From: DATFVJ01 sp963851085
GTDB lineage: Bacteria; Actinomycetota; Actinomycetes; Streptosporangiales; Streptosporangiaceae
Direction of reading: 5' to 3'
Length of the DNA: 64,000 nt
NCBI GenBank assembly: GCA_963851085.1
Contig: CAWKNX010000024.1
Location: forward strand, 169,371 to 233,370
Part shown: positions 52,251 to 61,719 of the stretch, piece after piece
How the letters are laid out: every line of letters starts with the position of its first letter
How positions within the stretch are numbered: position 1 is the first letter of the stretch
Position numbers and translations under genes: made by a program
Notes under the pieces: model-generated
Database searches by the model: none
Told to the model about the DNA's origin: nothing
The model's input: the letters and a program-made list of their open reading frames with translations, nothing else

Positions 52251-55043
52251 TCACGGCGGCGCCGGGCTGTTGATTGCCTCCGTCTCGGCGTCCGGGAGGG
52301 TCAGCAGCTCTACGCGCCTGTGGATGCCAAGCTTCTGGTAGACGTGCCGCAGGTGGGTTTCCACCGTATTGACGGTCAGGTACAGCTGCCCGGCGATCTC
52401 CCGGTTGGTCTTTCCGGCCCTGGCCAGGCGGGCCACCGCGGCCTCCTGGGGGGTGAGCTGGCCGGGCGGGGTGGTCCCGGCGCGCCCGCCTGCGCGGCGC
52501 CATTCCACCCGGGCCCGCTCGGCGTGCCAGCCGGCGCCGCAGCTCTCGGCCAGCCGTAGCGCCTCGGCGAGCGCCTGCCTGGCTTGGCGGGTGTCGCCCT
52601 GGCGGTACACGAACGCGCCGTAATCGGTGAGCACCTGGGCTCTGGCGAGCGGGATGGGCATCTCCTCCTGGAGGGCGAGCGCCTCGGCGTAGCGGTGGCG
52701 CGCTGTTTCCGGGTCGTCGTTGCGCTCGGCCAGGGCCGCCCGGCCCGCGGCCACGACGACCTTCGGCCACCGGGCGGGCAGGGCCCCAGCGGCCGGCGCC
52801 AGCCAGTCGATAAGGCGCCCGGCGTCTGCCTCCCGCCCGCTGGCCAGGTAGGCGGTGATCGCATCGCCCGCCCACGGGACCGTGCCCGGATCGCGCACCT
52901 CCAGCGCATCGGCGATCTCACCTAGCGCGCTGAACGTGGCGCACGCGCTGTCCAGGTCGCCGCGGCGCAGGGCGAGGGTTCCGCGCGGCAGGTAACTCGC
53001 CATCACCGCGTATCCCAGGCTGTCCCCGCCGCCCGCGGCGGCTTCCGCGCGGGCGCACCAGTTCTCTGCCTCGTCCAGCCGGCCGAGATCGAGGAGGACC
53101 ATGGCTCTGGCGGCGGCCGCATTGGGAGTCATCACCGGTACCAGATCCGCGGCCTCGAGCAGGCGCGCGGACAGAGCAAGCGCCTCGTCCAGCTGGCCGA
53201 GCCGCCACCTGAGCGTGGTCCGGTAGTACAGGGCCTGCGCCACGGCCATCGGATCCGAGCGCCGCTCGGCGGCCACGAGGATGCTGTCCAGGAGCCGCTG
53301 CGCGTCGCCGAAGCGCTCAGCCGACAGGGCCAGGGAGGCGTAGTGCGCGACCGGATCCCACCATGGCGTGCCCGCCGGCCGCCAGGAGGGCGCGGTCGCT
53401 GCGCTGCGGGCAGCGGCTTCGGCGACCTCGAGCCCGGCGGGGTCACCGGAAAAATAGGTGCCCACCGCCCAGACCGCCGCGGCGGCGGCACGTACCGGGG
53501 CGCTGGCCTCAGCGGCCAGCTCACGGGCCCGGACGGCCAGGGGCGCGGCCCGTTTCCAGCCGTAGGTCACCATGACCTGGGCGGCGTGGTCGACCATGGC
53601 ACCGGCGGTGAGGTCGCGGCGGCCCGGGCCCGCCAGCCGCTGTGCCTCTTCCATGGCGGCCTCGGCCTCGGCGATCCGGCCCGCGTACATCCGGGCCTGG
53701 GACAGCTGGCCGAGGATGGCCAGCCGCGTGTCGCCGGGCAGGCCGGCCCGCGCAAGAAGTTCTTCATAACGGGCTACCCCCGCCGCGTGGTCGCCGCCAG
53801 CGATCAGCGCCCGGCCCAGGTCGAAAACAAGCTCGGCCGGCGCGGCCGGGCCGGCCAGCTCCACGGCCGCCTGCAGGTGGCGCCGGGCCGCGCCCACCGC
53901 CCCGGCCCGCAGCGCCTCCCTCCCGGCCCGGGCCACGACGTCCAGGGCCTCGCGGTCCCCGGCGAGCCGGGCTGCCACCGCGTGGCCGGCCGCCTCGGCC
54001 GGGTTGACACCGCGGGCCGCCAGGGCGCGAAACGCCGCCTCGTGCAGCTGCGCCCGGACGGGGGCGGCCAGCTCATACACGGCCTGGCGGACGAGTTCAT
54101 GGCTGAATTCCGCCCAGCCCTCACCGGCGTCGCGGCCCAGCCCGGCAGCGGCGAACGCTTCTTGCGCCGCTGCCGCATCCGCGGCCGCCAGCCCAGCGAC
54201 CTGGGCCGCCACCTCGGGGCGGAAACGCCGCCCCAGCACCGCGGCAGCCCGCAGGTAGCGCTGCGCCGGCTCCTCTTGGCCGGCCAGGTGAGACAACAGC
54301 AGCCGGCGCGCCCACGACGTGCCGGCCGGTGACTGCCGCTCCGGGATGCCCTGGCCGGCCCGCATCGCGGCAGCGACGTAGTCCAGCAGCAGCGGGTTCC
54401 CGGCGCACAAAGCCGCCGCCCGCTCCAGCTCCCCGGTGGCCGGACCGGCCGTACCCGCCTGCTGGATGAGGATCGACCGTGCTGCCTCCTGGCTGAGCGG
54501 CGCCAGGTGCTGCACGGCGGCCAGCTGGCGGGCGGCCAGCTCCTCGCCCGCGCGCAGCGCCTCCGGTGGCCAGGGCCGGGCCGTGACCAGCACCGCCACC
54601 GGCATTGCCGCGATCCGCCGGCAGATCAGGCGCAGCAGCGTCAGCGAGTCCGGGTCGGCCCAGTGCGCGTCCTCAAGCGCGAGGAACAACGGCTCGGCGG
54701 CGGCCACGCGCAGGCGGGCCAGAACGGCGTAAAAATAATCCGCAGGAGCCGGGGCCGAGCCGCGGTCCGCCGGATCGGTGAGCCCGGCAGGGCCGCCCAG
54801 CAAGACCTCGAGCGCCTGGCTGATCAGGCCGAACGGCAGGGCCGCCTCAGCCACGTCCGCCCTGCCGATCCCGGCCTTGAACCGGCCCCGGGCGATAGCC
54901 ACCGCATGTTCCAGGACTGTCGTCTTCCCGAGCCCGGCCTCGCCAGCCACGAACAACGCCCCGCCCCGGCCCGCAAACGCGTCCCCGATCAGGCCGCGTA
55001 CCGCCTCCATGACGGCATCCCGCTCGACCATGACTGCGGCCAT
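52251..55043 (-). CDS. LuxR-family LAL regulator with AAA ATPase
   Basis: I placed the start at ATG 55043 (MAAVMVERDAVMEAVRGLIG); the frame is open further upstream, into the 330-bp repeat, without homology. The roughly 930-residue protein has Walker A GEAGLGKT at about 34-41, LALEDAHWADPDS as Walker B region, a long helical (TPR-like) middle, and a C-terminal LuxR HTH (LTPQEAAVARLARAGKTNRE, then NTVETHLRHVYQKLGIHRR). LAL proteins are ATP-dependent activators of transport and secondary-metabolism genes. Its target could be the neighbouring MFS operon or the hydrolases, but this is inferred. Confidence 0.9.
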   Translation of the reverse strand: MAAVMVERDAVMEAVRGLIGDAFAGRGGALFVAGEAGLGKTTVLEHAVAIARGRFKAGIGRADVAEAALPFGLISQALEVLLGGPAGLTDPADRGSAPAPADYFYAVLARLRVAAAEPLFLALEDAHWADPDSLTLLRLICRRIAAMPVAVLVTARPWPPEALRAGEELAARQLAAVQHLAPLSQEAARSILIQQAGTAGPATGELERAAALCAGNPLLLDYVAAAMRAGQGIPERQSPAGTSWARRLLLSHLAGQEEPAQRYLRAAAVLGRRFRPEVAAQVAGLAAADAAAAQEAFAAAGLGRDAGEGWAEFSHELVRQAVYELAAPVRAQLHEAAFRALAARGVNPAEAAGHAVAARLAGDREALDVVARAGREALRAGAVGAARRHLQAAVELAGPAAPAELVFDLGRALIAGGDHAAGVARYEELLARAGLPGDTRLAILGQLSQARMYAGRIAEAEAAMEEAQRLAGPGRRDLTAGAMVDHAAQVMVTYGWKRAAPLAVRARELAAEASAPVRAAAAAVWAVGTYFSGDPAGLEVAEAAARSAATAPSWRPAGTPWWDPVAHYASLALSAERFGDAQRLLDSILVAAERRSDPMAVAQALYYRTTLRWRLGQLDEALALSARLLEAADLVPVMTPNAAAARAMVLLDLGRLDEAENWCARAEAAAGGGDSLGYAVMASYLPRGTLALRRGDLDSACATFSALGEIADALEVRDPGTVPWAGDAITAYLASGREADAGRLIDWLAPAAGALPARWPKVVVAAGRAALAERNDDPETARHRYAEALALQEEMPIPLARAQVLTDYGAFVYRQGDTRQARQALAEALRLAESCGAGWHAERARVEWRRAGGRAGTTPPGQLTPQEAAVARLARAGKTNREIAGQLYLTVNTVETHLRHVYQKLGIHRRVELLTLPDAETEAINSPAPP

Positions 55044-55110
55044 CTGCTTCACCACCCGCTGCGGGTCTTCAGGTGACCATCGTCTCACCAGGCGCCACGG
55101 CCGCCGGCGC

Positions 55111-55440
55111 GCAATGACCCGCGGACCGCGATCACGGCGACGCCTCGCATGATGCCCGCCGTGCCGTCGGAACCCATCTAGTCTGGCTCTGCGGCCCGCT
55201 GAACACCGCCACGCGCTGCCGGCCCGCGTCAGAACCACTGGGGTGCCGCCGGAACTGCACGGAGGCCGCCGCTGCGCTGGTTTGCGTCCGGACCAGACGC
55301 CTGACCGGGCCGAAGACATGCGCTGATCTCACCGGGACCTGGGACGACATCGCGCGCCCGTCGCTTCACGCTGGCAGGAACTCGTAGGTAATGGGCCCGC
55401 CACATAGTGACTAGCCGAGGTGATGACAGATGATGCGCGT
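55111..55440 (+). repeat. Dispersed 330-bp repeat, copy A
   Basis: This copy aligns with copy C (57291-57620) along its length, sharing for example gcgctgatctcaccggga, cgacgcctcgc and the terminal segment ending in gccgaggtgatga. It begins inside the upstream region of the LAL regulator and ends at a ribosome-site-like GAGG. Identity is interrupted by small indels. Confidence 0.75.
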
Positions 55441-55802
55441 CCCTATCCAGAGGGCCGCGCAAGCCTCAAGGCCGCCCCGCCGCTGGAAAGCGGCTACGGC
55501 CCGTCCGTGTCGGAGTCGGCCTTCCACGCGCCCTCGTAGGAGGCGAGATGACGGAGCTGCTCGCGCGGCCACTGATGCCCGGCCGGCTTGAGGACCAGCC
55601 GCGCGGCATCAGCCCCGGTGCCCGGATGCGCTGTCGGCGGATCGCGCCGGCGCAAGAGCTGTGGCTAGCCATCCCGAGCAAGGATGGAGCATGCTTTGCA
55701 GCGGCGTCGTGTCGTTTGACGACGGCGGGGCACTGCCGCCCGGCGGCACCGCCGTTCCCCCCTGCGCTGACATGCGCCCGCGTGGTCGTCCCGGCCGCCT
55801 GA
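55423..55802 (+). other. Two short candidate frames after repeat copy A
   Basis: ATG 55423 opens a 38-codon frame (MTDDARPYPEGRASLKAAPP, later SGYGPSVSESAFHAPS) ending at 55539. An AGGAGG overlaps its stop and precedes ATG 55548, which opens an 84-codon frame (MTELLARPLMPGRLEDQPRG). Spacing and ribosome sites look real, but neither has a recognisable domain and the second becomes low-quality after about 45 codons. They may be remnants of a gene pair driven by the repeat. Confidence 0.3.
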
Positions 55803-55811
55803 GCATGAGAA

Positions 55812-55985
55812 GGCGCCTCGCCTGCGGCCCGCGGTGCCTTCGGACCCCGTCCAGCCCTGCGGCCCGCTTACCACCGGCGCGCAGTCGGCCTCGTCACAAC
55901 CGCCGCGATGCGGCCGGAACTGCGCCGACACGGCCGCTGTGATGGTTTGCACCCGGGCCAGGCGGCTGACCGGGCCGAGGAGGTG
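55812..55985 (+). repeat. Dispersed repeat, copy B (5' half only)
   Basis: About 175 bp match the first half of copies A and C (gcctcgcctgcggcccgc, then gccggaactgcg and ggctgaccgggccgaggagg). It then runs straight into the epimerase pseudogene, with the second half of the repeat missing. Confidence 0.7.
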
Positions 55986-56829
55986 CACCGCGAGCCCGAA
56001 GGCCGCGCCCGGCTGGCCGAGGCGGGGGTGACCCCGGTCCAGGCCGATGTGCTCAACTGGTGCGGCCTGAGCCAGGCGCTCGAAGGCCAGCAGGCCGACG
56101 CGGTCATCGCCGAGCTCACTGCACTGAAGAGGACCCCCCCTCCGGCACCAGGACATGGCCGCCACCAACCGGCTGCAGACCGAGGGCACTGCCAACCTGC
56201 TGGCCGCCGCAGCGCAGCTGGGTGCCCGGCGGTTCATCACCCAGTCGATGGTGCTCGGCTACGGGTTTGGCGACTGGGCCGGTCGGGTGCTGACCGAGGC
56301 CGACCCGTTCGCCCCGCCCAGCAACGGCCGCTTCGAGGCCTACCTCGCCGCCCTGCGCGCCAACGAGGAGCAGGTACTCGCCGCCCCCGGCGTTTGATGG
56401 CATCGCGCTGCGCTACGGCCAGTTGTACGGGCCTGGGCCAGCCAGCGACGCCCTGGTAGCCGCGCTGCGCCGACGGCGGCTGCCGGTGACCCGCACCTCC
56501 GCGGCCGTGCCGTGGGTCTACATCGACGACGCCGCCTCGGTCACGGTCGCCGCGCTGGAACTCGGCGAGCGCGGCACCGCCTACAACATTGCCGACGACG
56601 AGCCAGTTAGCATGTCGGCAATGCTGACCGCCTTGGCGGCCGCGGTAGGCGCGCCCCGCCCCTGGGCCGTGCCGGGCTGGCTGCTCACCGCCACGCCGTT
56701 CGCAAGGGCGGTCGTGGCCGGGGGCTGCGGGTCTCCAAGGCCAAGGCCAAGGCCGAGCTCGGCTGGGAGCTGCAGGCACCCACCTACCGGGACGGACTCC
56801 GGCTCATGGGCCGTCACTACCGGCCATGA
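55979..56829 (+). pseudogene. Frameshifted NAD-dependent epimerase/dehydratase
   Basis: Pieces in three frames form one SDR-extended protein: PEGRARLAEAGVTPVQADVL, then MAATNRLQTEGTANLLAAAA and ARRFITQSMVLGYGFGDWAG, then ALRYGQLYGPGPASDALVAA and VPWVYIDDAASVTVAALELG, ending KAKAELGWELQAPTYRDGL. Shifts lie near 56143 (a C7 run), 56393 (extra T) and 56730 (G run). The N-terminal cofactor loop is missing and replaced by repeat copy B. Confidence 0.8.
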
Positions 56830-57290
56830 GCCAACCTCACCGCCGAGCCCGGCAGATCGCCGCCGCAGAGCCGGATTCCCTGACTTCAACACAATCCTGC
56901 CGGAACAGCGCCGGCCGCCGAGCCGCGACCCAGCATGGCCGACCTCGAAGCAATCTGACGTCGTATCCGGGCGAACTTCCTGACTGCTACCGAGCCTGAC
57001 GCCGACTTAAAGCCACCGTGATCCAGCGGTACCGGTCGCGGCTTATCCGCCGGGTGACCGCGTCAAGGGAGTTGTTCCTGTTCTGATTGACCTGCAGCAA
57101 GGGCAGACCGCGAGCTTCGTTCAGTCCGAAGCGGCACCCTATGACCTCCCGGCGCCGGTAGATGAGGCCGAGGTGGCTGAGTTCGATGCCACGCTGCGCT
57201 GGCGGCGGTCGTGGATCGCCCAGTCCCGCTATCGGGCGGCGCTGGCGGGAAATGGTGCACCGCTCGGAGCGCCCATCACACTTACAAGGC
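56830..57290. other. Intergenic region with a short coding-like remnant
   Basis: Between about 57031 and 57260 one plus frame reads AYPPGDRVKGVVPVLIDLQQ, SFVQSEAAPYDLPAPVDEAE and TLRWRRSWIAQSRYRAAL without a start codon. It looks like a gene fragment, but I do not recognise the family. The rest shows nothing. Confidence 0.35.
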
Positions 57291-57620
57291 GCATTGACCC
57301 GCGGGACCGCGGTGAGTCACTGCGACGCCTCGCCTGCGGCCCGCCGTGCCTTCGGACCCGATCCGGCCCTGCGGCCCGCTGATCACCGCTGTGCGCCGCC
57401 GACGGTGCGTCAGAACCGCTGGGATACGGCCGGAACAGCGCGGAAACGGCCGCCGTGATCGTCTGCGTCCCCGGACCGGGCCCTGACCGCGCCCAAGAGG
57501 TGCGCTGATCTCACCGGGAGCCGGGACGACACCGCGCGGCCGCCGCTGCAAGCTAGCAGGGGCCGGCAGTCAAAGGGGCTGCCACATCCTGACTGGCCGA
57601 GGTGATGAGAGATGAAGAGC
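57291..57620 (+). repeat. Dispersed 330-bp repeat, copy C
   Basis: It matches copy A throughout and copy B in its first half. Its end (ccgaggtgatgagagatg) supplies the ribosome site and ATG of the following alpha/beta hydrolase gene at 57612. Confidence 0.75.
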
Positions 57621-58622
57621 GTCCGTGGTGAATCTGGTCCATGCGGGGGTGGCGTGCGGGTGTCCGTGGAGCGGGAGAAGGTTCGTTTCGCCAGTGGCGG
57701 CACCGAGTGTGCCGCCTGGCACTATCCGGGAACCAACGGCGCCTGCGTGATCATGGCCGGCGGCGGCGCGGTGACCAAGGAGCCGGGCACCGACCTGTTC
57801 GCCAGGCGGTTCAACGATGCCGGGTTCGCTGTCCTGGCCTTCGACTATCGCTGTCTTGGGGAGAGCGGCGGTCAGCCGCGCCAGGTCGTCCGCATCAGGG
57901 AGCAGCTTGCCGACTGGCAGGCCGCGATCGGGTTCGCTCCGACGCTGCCGGGAGTCGACCCGGCCAGGCTCGCGGTCTGGGGCTTCTCCCTGTCCGGGGG
58001 TCACGTCTTCCGCGTCGCGGCGCGCAACCCGCAGCTGGCGGCGGCGATCGCGCAGACTTCGCTCGCCGATGGTGCGGTTGCTACGAGCAAGGCGGCGCGC
58101 CACCAAACGCCGCTCGCGATGCTGCGTTTCACTGGCAGGGGTGTCCTTGATGCCGTCGGCGGTCTCGTGGGCCGGCCGCCCCTTCTGGTGCCGCTGGCCG
58201 CCGAGCCGGGGACCGTCGCGATGCTCACCACGCCGGACGGCCTCGACGGCGACAGAGCGCTCAACCCGGACAACAGGTACCCGGACTGGCAGCAGGCGAT
58301 AGCCGCTCGCTCGGCGCTCCGCATCACGCTCTACCGGCCCGGCCGCTACGCGTCCCGGGCGCGGTGCCCGCTGCTCGTCCTCGTCTGCGACCAGGATCAG
58401 TCAGCGCTTGCCGGGCCCGCCGCCGACGCGGCGAAACGCGCTCCCCGGGGAGAGCTTGTCCGGATGCCCGGGGGGCATTACGAGCCGTTCCTGGGCGGGC
58501 ATGAGCAGGCCGCCGGGGCCGAGCTGTCCTTCTTGCGCCGGCACCTGCTCGATCCTTCGCGCGCGGGTCGCCCCGCCCTCGCCGCCGCGGATTCCGCGCT
58601 GCACCGAGGCGGGCGGGCGTGA
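57612..58622 (+). CDS. Alpha/beta hydrolase
   Basis: The 336-residue protein starts within the end of repeat copy C, with GAGG 9 bases before the ATG; an internal GTG (VSVEREKVRF) near residue 17 is where homology begins. Motifs: FDYRCLGESGG (strand-loop), the nucleophile elbow GFSLSGGHV with the central Ser, LVLVCDQDQSAL with a candidate acid Asp, and MPGGHYEPF with the catalytic His. This is the DUF/alpha-beta hydrolase type that often has a peptidase-S15-like start. It overlaps the next gene by 4 bases (GTGA). Confidence 0.85.
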   Translation: MKSVRGESGPCGGGVRVSVEREKVRFASGGTECAAWHYPGTNGACVIMAGGGAVTKEPGTDLFARRFNDAGFAVLAFDYRCLGESGGQPRQVVRIREQLADWQAAIGFAPTLPGVDPARLAVWGFSLSGGHVFRVAARNPQLAAAIAQTSLADGAVATSKAARHQTPLAMLRFTGRGVLDAVGGLVGRPPLLVPLAAEPGTVAMLTTPDGLDGDRALNPDNRYPDWQQAIAARSALRITLYRPGRYASRARCPLLVLVCDQDQSALAGPAADAAKRAPRGELVRMPGGHYEPFLGGHEQAAGAELSFLRRHLLDPSRAGRPALAAADSALHRGGRA

Positions 58623-59467
58623 GGGAGATCGAGCTGTCCGCCGGGACAATCGAATACACCGACACCGGCAGCGGCGGCCCCGCGATGGTGCTGTTGCACG
58701 GGCTGATGATGGATTCCTCGCTGTGGGACGGGCCGGTCGCCGAGCTGTCCGCCGACCACCGGTGCGTGGCGCCGACGCTGCCGCTAGGGGCGCATCGCCG
58801 GCCGATGCACGCCGGTGCTGACCTGTCGCTGCCCGAGATAGCCCGGCTGGTCGCAGAGTTCCTTGACCGCCTCGATCTGCAGGACGTCACCCTCGTCGGC
58901 AATGACACCGGCGGGGCGCTGGTCCAGCTGATCATGTGCGACGGCGCCGCCCGCGTGGGACGGGTCGTGCTTGTCTCCTGCGATGCGTTCGGCAACTTCC
59001 CGCCCGGGCTGACCGGCAAGACGCTCGCGTTCGCCGGCAAGCTCTCGCCGACGATGTTCGGGCTGTTCATGCAGCAGATGCGGCTTCGGGCGCTGCGGCG
59101 GCTCCCGGTCGCGTTCGGGTGGCTGACCATGCGAGGAGACGCTGCCACCGCCCGGTGGCTCAAGCCGGTCCTGACCCAGCCTGAGATCCGCCGCGACGCC
59201 GTCCGCGTCCTGCGCGCGGTTGCGGCAGACACCCGCCTCCTGGTCGAGGCGGCCGAATGCCTGCCGGGCTTCAACCGTCCTGCCCTCGTAGTCTGGGCAG
59301 CCGGGGACCGCGTGATGCCACCCGAGCATGGCCGGCGCCTCTCCGAACTCCTCCCCCGCGGACAGCTGACCGAGGTAGAAGACAGCTACACCCTCATCCC
59401 CCTGGACCAGCCAGCCAGACTCGCCCAGATCATCCGGGAGTTCACCCATGCATCCGGCACAACCTAG
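58619..59467 (+). CDS. Second alpha/beta hydrolase, coupled to the first
   Basis: The 282-residue frame starts with a GTG that overlaps the previous stop. Visible motifs are VLLHGLMMDSSLWDGPVAEL (oxyanion loop), LVGNDTGGALVQLIM, which has Asp rather than Ser at the nucleophile position (GNDTGG), and LVVWAAGDRVMPPEH with the acid residue. The final catalytic His is not obvious. An Asp nucleophile is typical of epoxide hydrolases and haloalkane dehalogenases, so this may be of that type. Coupled translation suggests sequential steps or a complex with the first hydrolase. Confidence 0.85.
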   Translation: MREIELSAGTIEYTDTGSGGPAMVLLHGLMMDSSLWDGPVAELSADHRCVAPTLPLGAHRRPMHAGADLSLPEIARLVAEFLDRLDLQDVTLVGNDTGGALVQLIMCDGAARVGRVVLVSCDAFGNFPPGLTGKTLAFAGKLSPTMFGLFMQQMRLRALRRLPVAFGWLTMRGDAATARWLKPVLTQPEIRRDAVRVLRAVAADTRLLVEAAECLPGFNRPALVVWAAGDRVMPPEHGRRLSELLPRGQLTEVEDSYTLIPLDQPARLAQIIREFTHASGTT

Positions 59468-59507
59468 GGCGCCGGTCAAGTGGTCGCGGACGCAGAACTG
59501 ACTGATC

Positions 59508-59566
59508 GTGCGACATGAGGTCGCACGCGTTGAGTGTTGCGACACGATGTCGCACGTGGTGAGTGT
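59508..59566. repeat. Two tandem 29-bp units, each containing a palindrome
   Basis: Unit 1 contains gtgcgac-atgag-gtcgcac (59508-59526) and unit 2 contains tgcgac-acgat-gtcgca (59538-59554). Each palindrome is followed by cg then a t(t/g)gagtgt-type motif, so the units are direct repeats 29 bp apart. They look like tandem operator sites or the terminal-repeat region of a lost insertion element. Confidence 0.65.
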
Positions 59567-59664
59567 GCTGGTCAAGGAGGTCTGGCTGATGCCGGAGACA
59601 TAGCAACAGGTGGTGTTCGACCTGTCCCCGCCGTGACGTGCGTGGCCGGTTCCTGACCGGTCAG

Positions 59665-60208
59665 GTGCGGAGCTCACGGGAAAGCCCGAGGGCCGCCGCT
59701 CCAGCCAGGGCGGCCACAGGCGAGGGGAATGGACCGGAGGGGCGACTGCCAGGAAACCCTTGCTGATGCCTCGTGACGCGTACATCCTGGGCTGGGTGGT
59801 TCTGCCGGGATGACAGGGACATGCCGCTGAGATGCGGCAGGCGGCGGTCGGGGATGCTCCCTGGCCGTGTGGGCACCGCTGTCCCCGGGGTATAGAGGGC
59901 GCCCGGCCCGGTCCGGGTCTCACGCGTGCGGAACGTGTAAACCCTGCTATGGGTCCGCATCCCAGGCGCGGGTATGCGCAGGCGGTGCGGTAGGCCGACC
60001 GTAAGGGGGGCTGAGTCCCCGTGGCGGGACAGGGTGCCCAAAAAGCGGATGCCGGGCGGCCGAAAGGCAGCAGGAAAGCGGGGCCGCGGGACCGGGAACT
60101 CCTCCCGGGTGGTCCTCGTATAACTGGCCCGGATGCCGGGTCTTGCTACCCGGGCTCGAAAGAGCGCTGACGTGGGCAGGTGAGCCTTAGAGGCGAGAGC
60201 GAGCGTAA
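59665..60208 (+). ncRNA. Group II intron 5' RNA segment (domains I-III, approximate)
   Basis: The 5' end GTGCG at 59665 agrees with the group II consensus (GUGYG), and the roughly 540-nt distance to the reverse transcriptase start is normal. The segment is purine-rich and rich in short hairpins, and contains ctgctatgggtccgcatccc and related stems, with no coding potential. Support is mainly positional: it directly precedes an RVT_N-coding frame. An alternative 5' GTGCG exists at 59926. Confidence 0.5.
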
Positions 60209-60436
60209 ATGCCGGAACTGACGGGCACGTTGGGCACTTCGGTGAACGGACCTGAGGGCCTGCCCCGATTCGATGGTGACGCCTGGGAACAAGTGGACTG
60301 GCGGCACCACGAGGAGCAGGTACGGCGGCTGCGCGGCAGGATCTTCAAGGCGGTGCAGGAGGGTGACTGGCCCAAGGCCAGGAACTTGCAGAAGCTGATG
60401 CTGCGGAGCTGGGGCAATACGCTACCTATTGACTGA
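60209..60436 (+). pseudogene. Group II intron reverse transcriptase, N-terminal fragment (RVT_N)
   Basis: The 75-codon frame contains VNGPEGLPRFDGDAWEQVDW, EEQVRRLRGRIFKAVQEGDW and ARNLQKLMLRSW, the complete N-terminal RT-0 type (RVT_N) domain of intron-encoded proteins. Homology stops after LMLRSWGNT, where a Tn554/RIT-type element begins; the RT catalytic domain (YADD box), X and endonuclease domains are missing. It is inactive. Confidence 0.8.
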
Positions 60437-60500
60437 ACTAAATCACGAGTTTCAGCATTTCAGAGACGAATACTGAACAGAGTGGCTATGGTCCCTGCTC

Positions 60501-61719
60501 GTGACCGAAGAGCAGGATGTGATCCGGGATCTGGCGACGCTGCCGGTCCCGCTGGCCGGCGCGCTGCAGGCGACCGGAGACCCCTGGGAGCCTTACCGGA
60601 TCATCGATGCCGGCGGCGAGCCCGTGGCGGCGGTCGCGGAGTTCTTCCGGGACTTGCAGGCCGCGGGCCGGTCGGAGGCGACACTGCGCTCCTACGGGCA
60701 CGATCTTCTCCGCTGGTTCCGCTTCATCTGGGCGGCCGGGGTGCCGTGGAACCGGGCGACGCGGATCGAGGCCCGCGATTTCTGCCGGTGGATGCTGGTC
60801 GCGGGCAAGCCGTCCCGCCCGCACTGGCGCAGCACGGACACGACGTCCGCGGCGAGCGGGGAAGCGTACGCGCCGTCGGTGCGGGCGCACAGCGAGACGG
60901 TGCTGCGCTGCTTCTACCAGTTCCACCTGGAGGCGGGCAGCGGGCCGGTGATCAACCCGTTCCCGCTGGACCGGACACGGCGGGGCGGCCGGGCGCACGC
61001 CCATCACAACCCGATGGAGCCGTTCCGCCATGAGCGGTCCGGGCTCTACCGGCCGCGGGTGCCGTCCCGGATCCCGCGGTCTGTCCCGGATGAGGAGTTC
61101 AACGAGATCTTCGCCCGGCTGCCGTCCCACCGCGACCGGGCACTGGTCGCGTTCTACGTCTCGACGGGAGCCCGCGCCTCGGAACTGCTGTCGGCGACGC
61201 TGGCCGGCGTCGATCCCGGGCGGCAGGTGATCACGGTGACCCGCAAGGGCACCCGCGAGCTGCAGGAACTGCCGGCGTCCACCGACGCGTTCGTGTGGCT
61301 GCGGCTCTACCAGGTGGAGATGGAAGGGCTCATTCCCGCGGCCGGCGGCGCAGCCGCTGTGGTGGACGCTGCGCCGCCCGGTGCGGCCGCTGACCTACCA
61401 CGCGGTCCACCGCATGTTCGAGCGGGTCGGCGAGGCGGCGGGAAGCAGCGCGACCCTGCATTCTTTGCGCCACACGGCGGCCTACCGCATGGCAGAGGAC
61501 CCCTTGCTGCCGCTGAGCGACGTGCAAACCGTGCTCGGACATGCGCTTTTGACGACTACGCAGATTTACCTGACGCCCCGCAAGGAGGACGTGATCCGCC
61601 GGGTGCTGGCCCACCATGCGGAGCAGACGCGCCAGGCCGCCGCGCGGGCGTGCCCGCCGCCGGCGCCCGGCTACCGGCCCGAGACGCTGGACGTCCTGTT
61701 CGGGAACGGACCCCGGTGA
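60501..61719 (+). pseudogene. tnpA: Tyrosine recombinase TnpA-like, frameshifted
   Basis: From GTG 60501 the frame gives an SAM-like core-binding domain (FFRDLQAAGRSEATLRSYGH) and FYVSTGARASELLS with the first catalytic Arg. Near 61345 the frame shifts by one base; the continuing frame has PLWWTLRRPVRPLTYHAVHR, LHSLRHTAAYRM and VLGHALLTTTQIYLTP with His, Arg, His and the nucleophilic Tyr. It would be about 405 residues if repaired. All catalytic residues exist but are split over two frames. Confidence 0.8.
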
